Assembly (NCBI GenBank): GCA_028565635.1
Contig: JAOXYB010027512.1
Coordinates: 1-31,595, forward strand
Source: Phoronis ovalis
Lineage: Eukaryota; Phoronida; Phoronidae
DNA: 31,595 nt
Direction of reading: 5' to 3'
The translations under genes were made by a program, and so were the position numbers. Below the pieces are notes generated by a model. It was not told the DNA's origin. It was given only the letters and a program-made list of their open reading frames with translations, and did not search any database. Shown piece by piece: positions 10,601-22,600 of the stretch. Numbering within the stretch: the first letter of the stretch is position 1; every line of letters starts with the position of its first letter.

Positions 10601-13600
10601 CAGTGTATCACAGCCATGAAAGAATATGAAAGTAAAAGCTTGGAGGTAAGCATCTGATACTGGACATTTGCATCAGCTGTCCTGTCCCCTCTTGCTGTAA
10701 TGGCTGAAGGGATAAGTTGGAGGTAGTTTAAAGAATAGTTACAGGGGTTTCTCGTTATTTCATGTATCACTAAATAGCCCAAATCCTGAGGAAGCACTAG
10801 TCAACACAACCTCTTATGTGAACTTCTTCACCACAATTGCTATTTTAGGAATTACGTGTAGAGGACTATCAGGCCAATAGAAAGGGACCAGCTCCCGGCA
10901 CTGCAGCTGCTACTGGCTTGTTTGGACAGACTCAGCAACCTGCTGCACCGACAGGATTCGGTGGATTTGGTACCACCCAAACAAAGACTACAGGTTTTGG
11001 TAAGTTAAGTTTATGTTAATATTTAGTTTCAAGTGGACTGGCATTTATCTAATGATAGAATTTTTGGTCAGGACTGTTTCAACTTGGCAGTTAAACTCAG
11101 TAAGTGGTTAGCTTGTTCTAATGCTTGCTTATAACTTCGTCCATAGCTAGTATGCTAAAATTTCATACCTGCAATAAATGTTGCTAAGCTGAGATGTTAT
11201 ACAGTACTGTGTGTGCCACTATATCAGATAGATACTATTCACTGTAGTTTTTCTGTTAAATTGAAGTCATGTTGACATGTGTAATACTGTGATTGAATGT
11301 GTTCAATATTTACTTTTGCATTTAGGTTTTGGAGGGCTTGGAACCACCCCTGCTTCGTCACAAAGCAGTATATTTGGTACATCAAACAAAAGTATGTTTG
11401 GTTCTACAGCCACAACAACAACACCTTCTACGGGATTTGGTGGTTTTGGAACATCAACAGGATTTGGAACACAGGCAAAGGTTTTTGCTTATTTTAGACA
11501 GGACTGTACATTAACTTGTTTGTGGCTATGTGTTATAGTTATTGATGTATAGTTGGTGTTCTCTGATGCAATGTGTTAGCCATCATTAATTTTCAAAACT
11601 TTTATTGCCCACAATCAAGAAGGTACTTTAATGTAGAGCCTTGTCAGATTAGATAGCCTCAATACTTTGTGTCCGGAAATCAGTTATATGGCAGTACCGG
11701 AAGGGAGTAATTCCATTATTATTTAAACAGTTTGTATTTTATCTGTGAAACTGTTTGTAAAATGTTTTAGTTGTTTTGTCTATAAACCTGGAATGTTGTA
11801 TATAATTTAATGTTTGTGTGTTTGACAAGTACTGGTGCTTTAATGTTGCTGCCACCATTTTCCAAGAATAAATTATTGACGGTTTATTTTATATTACAGC
11901 CAGTTACATTTGGGACATCTGCGCAAACTGCGTTTGGTACTCAACCTCAAACTGGAGGATTTGGTGGGTTCGGCACGGTAAGTACAGTAGACTTTTCACA
12001 AATTCATAGTTATCATGTGACGCTTCTGTTTTTAATCGAGTTTAAAAATGAAATTTGCCCTTTTCCTGGGAAATGATTTTGTATGACTAAAGGAAAAGCA
12101 CTTGGGACCAAAGACCTAATTATAGTTCAAGTGATAGTGCATTTATTGCGAAATTCATCATACATTGTTTTAAAATTTCTTCTTCAGACTAAACCAGCAT
12201 TTGGCACCGCAACCACAGCAACTACAGGCTCAGTACTTGGTGGTGGGTTTGGTCAATCTAGTACTGCAGGCTTTGGTGGCGGTTCTTCCTTATTTGGCGG
12301 AGGAACTAAGACATCGACCACTGGCTTTGGTGGATTTGGAGTTGGGGGTTCTACTACTGGTGGATTTGGTAAGTTTGTTATTTCGTATTCAGATATCTTT
12401 CTTGGATAACAGTAGCATAGATAGCCTTAATCCTTTCTCAGCTGGCTGATGATTCATGGTCTGTGCAACTGCCAACACCTTCCTTGTTTGGAACAAGCGG
12501 GGTGCCCGAACCGTTGCTATATTAAGATGTAGCCATACCAGTTCTGCTGTGTTAAACAACTGGTATTAACACAGCGTCAAGTGCTACGTATAAATAACTT
12601 GTTATTTGTTAGTTATAAAACGAGACATTCTGCAGTAAGTGTCTTCGCCCATTCTAAGTATTTAATGCAGTCGTGAAAATTTTATGTCTACTTGTTAATA
12701 TCACTGAATGAATTTCAAATGAACAACACTGCTATGGGATGAGCATCTTAAAAGCCAATGTTGCATAAAATTAACACATTTGCTATGAAATTTCCCACTG
12801 GAACCGAACCTGATTGTAAGGACTAATAATGCTAATTGTATTCATGTAGGTACACAGCCGACTGGTGCATCTATGTTTAACAAACCAACGGGTCTGTCAA
12901 CTGGTACCAGTTTTGGTACAGGTACAGGTGCATTCGGTGGATTTGGTAGCTTAGGAACACAAAGTGGTTTTGGTACCAGTAATCAGACAGCGTTTGGAGC
13001 CAGACCAATTGGTCAAGCTACAAGTAAGTCGAGATTTATGTTTTTCCCTAAAATTATTGTGTGCCTATTTCTTTCATTCAGGATTACATTTGAGTTGGAA
13101 ATAATATTAGTAAATGTTTTATTCTGATGGATATAGCAGTTTACCTAAGTTAATGATTTAGTTGAAACTTACAGTTTCATAATAATTATAAATATATTTT
13201 ACTGTTGTAGCTGTTTTTGGAGGTATGCAGCCAACTCTTGGTCAGACTACTCAACCAGTGACACAACTTGGTAGTACAGTGGATGCGAATACTTTGGCTG
13301 CGCAACAAGCTCAGCTGCAGCAACAATTAATTGCCTTGGCTAATGCTCCTTATGGTGATTCTCCTCTGTTCAGAAATATTAACCAAGTAAGTCATAATTA
13401 CAGTATTACTACCAGTTGATGAAACCCATATTTTCAGTTGCTAGATAAAGGGTTTACTCAAATGAAATGATTACATCCGCGTAAAGTAGGGATGATGTAC
13501 TCGTGTTATGTTTTCTTGTTGCTTTATGCTTGTACTCGTGTTTTAGGATCGTGAGAAGCGTGAAGATTTAAAACCAACAAATCCTGCAGCTCAGAAAGCG

Positions 13601-16600
13601 ATACTGAGCCAAACCAATCAATACAAAGTGAGCTCCAGGCCCACAGCAAAAATAAAGCCAAAACCGCTTCATTCTTTAGCTGGTGGCAAGGTAAGATATC
13701 TGTATACTAAATACACATCAGCTCAGGCTACACACTGCAGTGATCAAACAGAAGTTATTCTGCTTCCTTAACTGTGACATTTACGTTTCCTATCAAGTCA
13801 CACTAACTTTAAGCTTGTTAAATTTTTATATAGTATCATATTTCATTTAATTTCAGTCACAGTTGTTTGATGGCCTTGAGGATGAAGACTCATCATTTGG
13901 AAATGAAACTTTTGTACCTCGCAAAAGTGTTAAAAAGCTAGTCATCAAGAAGGGATCACCAGGGAACTCTTTTACACAGAATTTGTCTCATTCTCGAAAT
14001 GAAGATGACCTTGTTGCACCTTCGCCTGTCTATCCACGTCGTGGCTCAAATAATTCGGAAGGGTATGTATGGATTTGATTTAGGTTTTGAATTGATTTTT
14101 TTTTAATTTCTATGTTTTCTCAATTATAGAATCAAATTATTATAAAAAGTTCACTATTAAAATATTAGTGAAATATCTATAATCTCGGACACCTAGTTTC
14201 TAACATTTGTCTTTTGTATACGAATATGAATTAAAGTGTCACATTATAGATTTTGTATTATTAGTGAAGCAGTTGTTGTATTTGTGCCATGTTTGTTAGC
14301 GTGTTAGTGTTAGTGTCTGCACCACTTATTTTCTTTGTTCGGCATTGATGACGATTTCTTTAAATTATGTAATACAGTAAAGGTTGCAATCGGTTGTGGT
14401 CACTGATTGATTATTCATCAAAATGAAATGTGATTTTTCAGATCAGATAATGGATTTATAGACATTCAAGCTGTTAAATCCACAGCAACACCGGAAGTCA
14501 TCTTAGGTTCTAAGTCAATTTCGAGATCTGAAGAAACCAGGTAAAGTTCTCGACAGTAGAAAACAAGCTGTTTGGTAATGTGACATCTGTTGGTGTGTGC
14601 AATCAAATATTTCAATATATCAATTCAAGGAATATCTAGAAACTCAGTAATTCAAATTTTCTTCATTTACAAATAACAAAGAAATGGTAAAAGCAATAAC
14701 TCGATGTTTATCATTTGATGAGCTATACCATGCCTCATTCTTGCAACTGCCAACACCTTTCTTGCTTGGTACAAGCAGGGTGCCCGAATCGTTGCCATAT
14801 TAAAATGTAGCCATACCAGTTCTGCTGTGTTAAACAACAAATCTTAGCACAGCGTCAAGTGCTACTTACAAATAAATTCCATTTACTTCCCTTTGCTGCC
14901 CGGTTTACTTCAGTGTTTGCTATGCATTATTGTACATTCAGATAAAATGCTAGCAATGTTTGCTCGTTAAATTTTATATGTAATCAGAGTATGCCTAACC
15001 AATCATTTCTTCTTTGTAGGCAAAATTTAGATGACACCATTGCTGCGTTGAATGCCCGGAATGAGGCTTTGTCAGAAGAGACAAGTTTGAAAGTACTCCC
15101 TGACAGCTCTCAGGATGGCAGTGTTAGAGATGACCTTTCAGATGGGGTGAGTTGGAATGTTTTAAGTTGACAGACAAAGCAGTATTACATAGTTTGTTTT
15201 GGACTTAATTTGTTGTGGCAGTGGTTGTTAAATCGTTCTGATGTTGCATAGAAATTAATGATCAGTGCAATTCTTGGATGCTTTTTTTAGGGGCAGAAAG
15301 AATGTAGTATACATAAACTATATTTTAAAGAAGTTCGTTCATTTTGTTAATGTAAAAATAATGGTTGACCTTTCACAATATCAAGACTTTTTTCGAAAAT
15401 CAGCTCTAGATACTTTGAGAGGCCAGAAACATGTACAGACATGATCTCTTAATTTTTCAGAGTATTAGTCCTGGACCACCTCATCCAGCTGGTATTGTGT
15501 TGAGACGACCAGGATATTACACAATCCCCTCATTAGATGAACTTGCAACAATGGTTGATGAAAATGGTGAATGCTTTGTGGAAAATTTTACTATCGGGAG
15601 AGAAGGCTATGGAAGTGCTTTTTTCCCAGGAATCACAAATGTTGCCAGTCTGAACTTTGATGAAATTGGTAAGTACATTGTTTATTATCCATTGGAACCA
15701 TAACTGGGGCTGCCATTCAGTTTGTATATATTAAGAAACAATATTATGTACATGTGCTGTCTTAAACACGACCACATGGAAGATATTCTGTGCCAACCAG
15801 TGTTATAGATGTTTTTGTGCTTCAATAGTAATATAGAACCTTTCTGCTGTTGTGTTTGTACTGAATGTTTATTTAAAGCAACAGCCAACACCTTACTAAC
15901 TGTGAGTTTGCAGGGTGCCCGAAATGTTGCTACAGGAAAGATATGTAGTTAAACCAGTTCTGCTGTGCTGTTACTGTATTGTCCAGCGTCAAATGCTACT
16001 GACATCAAACTAGTGACATTTATTAAAATGCATGCTGATAGTTGTAGTATTTTGGTATACATTTTCGTGTTTGTTTTAGTTCATTTTCGTCGTAAGGAGA
16101 TCACAATCTATCCAGATGATGAGAACAAACCAGAGGAGGGTCAAGGCTTAAATAAAAAGGCGGAAATCACACTGGACTGTGTGTGGCCTGTTGACAAGAC
16201 AAGCAGGTCTCCAATAAAGGTATATACTTCTTCTAATATTTATGCTGTTACATGCTGGATACAAATAATCACTATAATTTAATGTTCTACTTAATGGTAA
16301 TTTTAATCCTTTATTTTACAATATTACATATTTTGTAGCTGTTTTGAATAAGTGTTCTGGTCCACTGTTGCAACTGCCAACACCTTTCTTGATTTGAACA
16401 AGCAGGGTGCCCAAATCGTTGCCACATTAAGCCGTAGCCATACCAGTTCTGCTGTGGTAAAGAACAAACCTTAACTCAGCGTCAAGTGCTATGTACAAAT
16501 AACTGTCTCCATTTGTTGGCAAAATTACAACATTTAAGTTGCATTAATTGTTATTGGCTGTTTCTATATGTTTACCTTTTGTTATTTCATTGAGTATTAT

Positions 16601-19600
16601 TTTTCAATTTCTTCAGAGTCCTGATCGTCTGAGGAAAATGAGTTATGAAGAAAAAATTGAACAGTCTACAATGAGAATTGGTGCCAAGTTCATAGATTAT
16701 CGACCAGAGACAGGATCATGGGTGTTTGAGGTAAATATTGTAATTCAATAAACCTGAAGCATACTTTTATCATTATGAAGGATTATCATGATTAGAGGAC
16801 GATGGCGGTCTTATGACAAGACTGAAAATTTTAATTTGTTAAAAGTGTGATTCAATTTTTGATTAAATTTATGTTTGCTGAATTGATATGAAATCAAGGA
16901 ACCTTTGGGCTCATATAATAATCCAAAATTTGATACATTTGAAAGATTTTTGAAATTGTAAATATTCGCTTTCTATTTTATACACTATCCTGTATCCGGA
17001 GACTAGTATAGTAACAATAATATAGTAGCAATGTATTGTCAAAGGTCACTTACAATGAATCCAGTATTTCTTCTTTGATGACTGAGAGCTATTTATTTCA
17101 CGAAATGATATACATTTAAATGTAAATGTCCAATGCACTGCATGATCAATTACTGTATACATTTCAGGTGAAACACTTTTCTAAGTATGGACTTGTGGAT
17201 GATTCGGATGAAGAAGATTCTGGTGAGGCTAATCTCAAGAAATTAAAAGTATTCCAACAGAAACAACTGTCCGTACAGGTAAAGAAGACACTTGCATTGA
17301 AAAATTATGTAGTAATATTCAGCTTTGTTTCAAATAATTGTGTGTCTGTACTTTTCATACTATTGCAACAGCCAACTCCCTTCTTGCGTAGAACAAGCAG
17401 GGTGCCCGAATCGTTGCTATATTAAGATATAGCCATACCAGTTCTGCTGTACTAAAGAACAAGCATTTGTACAGCGTCAAGTGCTACCTACAAATAAAAT
17501 GTCTCTTTGCTTACATTATTACAGTTTCACAGGCCAATTTGATTTTTTTTTTCGTGTTAAAATCCATACTTAAGTCATCATCTTTGTATGAAAAGAACTA
17601 AATATACTATTTGTTATTCAAAAAAAAAATACTTATGTACCGATTTAGTGAACCTGTCTATTTCTCTTAAGGAATATTTTATACATATAATACTGGAAGA
17701 CCAAGAGGCTATGAATCAGTTGTGTTCATTACTATATGAAATTAGGAAGAGAATTTGGAAAATCTGAAGATGTAATCTTCTGACCTCTGATTATCAAGCT
17801 GATAGTAAAGAGCATTGTTCAACAACCTAGCTGTGTATCAAAACATTACTGCCCCTGTTATATAGTATGTACTTATAATTTTAGAAACAGCAAGTGAAAA
17901 CTATGCCCCAAACTAATGGTCATGCGTTAGCTACACAACAACAACAGCAAACAGCGCCACCAGTACAAGATGAAATAATTGCTATGGATGATGATGACAG
18001 TGAAATGGATGATATTCAGCGGCAAATGATTCCGGAAGTGACGTCTAGTGAGAGCGAGGAGTTCCAAGGTATTTTTGTATATCGGTGGTAATGTGTACGT
18101 TTGAGAGGGAATTGTGTGGTTGTAGTGGAAGTGAGAATTGTAAAAATGGAAAAACAGTCAAATGGAGTATATTAAACGAGGATGATTATTTAGATGAGTG
18201 TTCTGAATTTTCATTGTACTAACAACTTTAAGTACTTTTTGATATATCGTTGTAGAAATCTCAATATACTATGTGTAAATTTGTCTACACAGTATCATAT
18301 AGCTTAAAATGAGCCAGTTATAATACATAATTAAGTTGCATGTATAGAGTTTTAAGACAGATAGCATTACAGTTTAAATCCTGTTTGTAAATTTAAATTT
18401 AAATGTTTTCCGTAACAAGAATCGTTTGTTTTCTTTTTCCAAAAAATGTAGTTACTTAGTCTTGTGCATGTATTTAATGATGCAGTTATAAGGAGTGGAT
18501 ATGTTACAGCATTTTGTATTATTTTAATTGTCCGTTAGAAATTCTAAAAATTATATTTATATTTAAAAACGTTTGTAACGTACGTGTATGTAAATCCTAT
18601 GTAAAGTAATGTTCATGCTGCACTGTGCAATAATTATAATTTTGAAGTAAAGTAATTAAAAGCAGTTTATCTGTATAACTTATATTTTGTAAGTCTGTGA
18701 TATTTCTTTTAGAATGTTTACAAAGCGTTACTCTTAATTTTATTAATTTTCTTATATAGTGTTCCTCACAGTATTAAGTTAGGCACTATTGTAATTAAGT
18801 TGAGTTGATAAGATACTGAGATATATTGAGCTTTTGTAAAATAAAATAAAGAATTCAAAATGATTTGAAATTGTTATTTCACTGTACTTTCATACTAATG
18901 TGTGTTTACAATATGAAACAAAACTAAAGCTTTGGAAATTTGAAATTGTGATGTTAAGTTTAAAAAAATTGTTGATTTTGGCAAGAGAGGTGGTGAGAAA
19001 TTATTCCACTGCATGGAACAAGAACTTAATACTGAGGCATTTACTTACGACAGATGTAAAGTATATAAGAGAAATTCAGTACAGTGGTGTTGAAAAAGAG
19101 GTGTTGCACTGATGCATGGTTTTGGCAAGAGTTGGTGAGAAATTTCTAAATCAGCATATTTTAAAGACCAGAAGAATGGATAATTTCAAAACAGTGTATA
19201 TTGTATCTTTAGAGTAAATAAAAATTACACAACACTTCACAAAACAGACTCATCTAAGATTTTGCAAATCTGGCGATTGCAAGCAGCCACCTTACGTAAT
19301 CAAGTGACACATTGGAAGATGTACCAGTCAAACCTATATGTCCAGTAAAAACAACATTGAATCATCATTCTGGATATGATTATTTTGCTGTTTGATTCTC
19401 CCAAGTGTAATGCATTGCCAAGAGGCAGTTATAATGACTTGATTAAGTTTGAGGCATAGACAGCAGTATCAATGTTTGTTTCTTATTGACAGAATTGTCC
19501 ATATTATGTTCACTACATCCTGATATGGGCAAACTGATCAAAGTAACTCTGATTGGCTAATGGTTACAAGATAATAGACAGTCAGTGCACGGGTCCATTG

Positions 19601-22600
19601 TTGAGATACAACATGCACAACTGATGGTTGAAAGTGGCTATCAGAGACTACAGCAAGGCAAAAAGATTTGGATAGGGTGTACTTATGCCCTAGCTGGCAG
19701 ACCGTGATGAGGAGTAAAAACACTTGCAAAGCGTAACATTGCGCTCTGAAATGACTATTTTATAATTTCAGGGACTAATGTAGTGAGATGTTCTTCAACA
19801 ATTAAATAAGGATTGTAATACCTCTGCTTTTTTTTGTGGGAGTTTTACATTTTATGGTACAATTCTTGGTGTATATAGATAGAAAGCACATAGTTTGTAC
19901 ATGTATATCATCAGGCTTGAGTAAATGATAATTTTAGACAACTTCACATACTTAAAATCAATGTTTAAATTCATCTGTACAATGTCAGAAATTAGGAAGG
20001 ATTTCCTTCATAATTATCTTCCTGTAACAACGTTTCGTACATATCCTTTAGTTTTAAGCTGAACTTGGATTTATAAGCTAGACTTGGTTAGAAAAGTCAA
20101 GTCATTGATGTCTGGAATGCTTACATTTGTAGAAATGGATGAAGCACCTCAAACCATGCCTGTTGCCCATCAAATTGCTCGTAGTTTGGGAGTAAATGCA
20201 CGCAATGTTCAGGTTATGAAAGCTTCCTTCTTTGGAGATGAAGATGAAATGGATAATGTAGGATTAGGTAAGACACGTACAATATGCAATATTAAATATA
20301 TTACTAAAATAAAAAATTAAGCATCTGTTTAAGATTTTAGTAAAGGTAACCTAGTATTGGTGATATCTGATAATTTTTACAGATTTTATTCCAAGTACTA
20401 CTATACAATATTGGTTCAGTTTCAGAATGTTGTGCTGTATTGAGTGTCTATATGTTACAATAATGTGGGTTGTATTCGTGTAAAGTAAGTACATGAAGGG
20501 TATTGTGATTGAAATATAGTAGTAGTTGACTTCACATTGTCATTGAACTTACTTAGGTGGTCAATTTGAGTATGGTCCAGAACCAGGAGTGCCCATAGAT
20601 TCTCCTTCTGACGCTGTTCAACCTCGTGACACATTCTTGCTGAACAGAAGTTTGCTTGGATCAGTTGTGAAAGCACAGTATGCTAGTCCAAGAAGCCTTG
20701 TGGAAGAGAGGGCACAACAACCTTCACCTGGTGTGTATAAGTTGAGAGTAAATTTGAAAATATAATTATTTGAACTGCACACTTCAAGAGATGCAGTGCT
20801 TTTACGTACGAAATAGCTATGAGGGATGTTCTGCTATGAGCTGTATGGGGGGAGAAGGTACTTTTTAGAATGCCCCACCACGCTTGTAACATTTAATGCT
20901 TTGGTACATACTAGTGTATGTAAATGAATTTAAACCCACTACCCATATTTTGTATTGAAGTGCTTTCCTCCCTTGGGATGGGTATTGATGTACATCTAAC
21001 AGTGGAACTGCCCCGTCATGTGAGGATTGCAAACTGTGACTTCTGTTGCATATCTGCATTGAAGTCACTAATTTTGTATAGCATACAGAACAGAAAAATA
21101 ATGTTGATATCAGATTGTATCGACACAACAACATATTGTTTTGAGTTCTTAAGACGTTTTATAATTATTTCTGTAATTGTATTTTAGTTGTATTTGACAC
21201 TAGAATCAAAACAAAGCGCCCACCTGCACGGCCAGCCTCACAAGTCATTCCAACTGAACACATGCTCATACCTAGTGGAGTACCGTCACGTATGGAGCGA
21301 ACTAGAAAAGTTGCGGGAACTCGCATTCATCGCGATCTACCAATGTTCTCTAAATCTGTGATGTATGGGAAACAAAAAATGGCTATGGATGCTGGTTTAA
21401 TGATGGGTCGCTCTTTCCGTGTTGGCTGGGGACCTAACTGGACTTTGGTTCACAGTGGTGCACCGACATGTACTGAAAGTAAAGGTAGACTTTAACATTT
21501 TGATTACTGAGCCTTTTGCTATTTTGTAAGACACTTAACTAAAAGTTGCAAAAGTTACTTTTGGGGTGGGTATTGATGTATAAAACCTTACCTGAAGGTA
21601 ACAAACATAATTGCCTGAATTGTGTTTTGTGGAATAGCATATACTTTTCATCGATATCACGTTCTTTTACAAGAAGCCAGGATTTTACACATGTCAATTT
21701 ATAATTTGTTATACAGTAGTAATGGTAGTTTAGTTTTGAATGGGCAACGTGTTTAAAGATGCAACAAATCTGATAGCTTTCAATTTATTAAATCTCCATA
21801 AGTACAAAGGACTAAACTGTTCAAATTGTTGTTTTTTAACATTCAAGGATTTTTATTGTTTTTTTTTTAGTATTTAACAAACCTTCTATTGGGCAAAAAC
21901 TATTCAAGAACTTTGTTGTCAACATGCCAGATTCAATAACTTTACTCCCAGCATAATAATCTAAACATACAAAAAAAGTATCAATGTGTGGTAGAAGCAA
22001 CGTGTATCATCTTTAACTGTTTTCAGTAGAACGTCCAGGACATAAAGAACACAGATATTCTATCCTCCCAGGAAGTCACACAAGTACAACAAAACCATAT
22101 TCTTCACCTTTTACTATTTCTGTCGAGAAAGTTGAGGTTACGGAGCCTGTGGCAGTTGATGATCAACTTATTAAGGTTAGTATGAAGATTTCACTTGTGT
22201 ATTTCGTGAAGAAATATACTGTGATTTTGCTATCTGTTAGTTGAAGATCAAATTATAAATGTTCGTATGGAAACTTTTCGAAACCTGTGCATTTGGTAAA
22301 AAATATGAGTTTGCTATCTGCACTTCCTAATACTGGTTTATCGTCTTGGAAATAGTCCCTGCTGAATACTAGTTTGTTGTTCATTTCCCTTACCAGCATT
22401 CTTGTGCAAGAAAAATAAATAACATACATCTTTGAAAATAGCAAAAAATTATGACTGTATTAATTTGCATTGAGCCTCGGCGACGATCATCGTCTAATCG
22501 CATTTTCCAGAATCTTCATGAAAAAGCCTTGGAGATTCAACTGGATTATTCGGAGAACTCTGTTGAAGATGGTTGCCCCGTGTTTGCACCAACATCTGGT

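Noticed and set aside
14870-14876. AATAAA-like hexamers right after snoRNA-like copies (also 17493-17498)
   Set aside because: Part of the ACA-AAT tail of the element, with coding exons continuing downstream; not taken as poly(A) signals.
12465-17495. Reading the five intronic repeats as a SINE family
   Set aside because: No RNA polymerase III box, A-rich tail or flanking duplications seen; all share one strand and host gene, and the conserved positions are those of H/ACA boxes, stems and pockets.
18900-19112. 70-codon plus-strand open frame in intron 20
   Set aside because: Hydrophobic/basic chance sequence with no relation to Nup96, and not needed for frame continuity between exons 20 and 21.
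20088-20092. ttag at 20088-20091 as acceptor of exon 21
   Set aside because: It would break the frame from exon 20; tag ending at 20081 restores it.
20865-21187. Overlapping plus and minus open frames in intron 22
   Set aside because: Both lie between exons 22 and 23, which join in phase without them; no conserved content.
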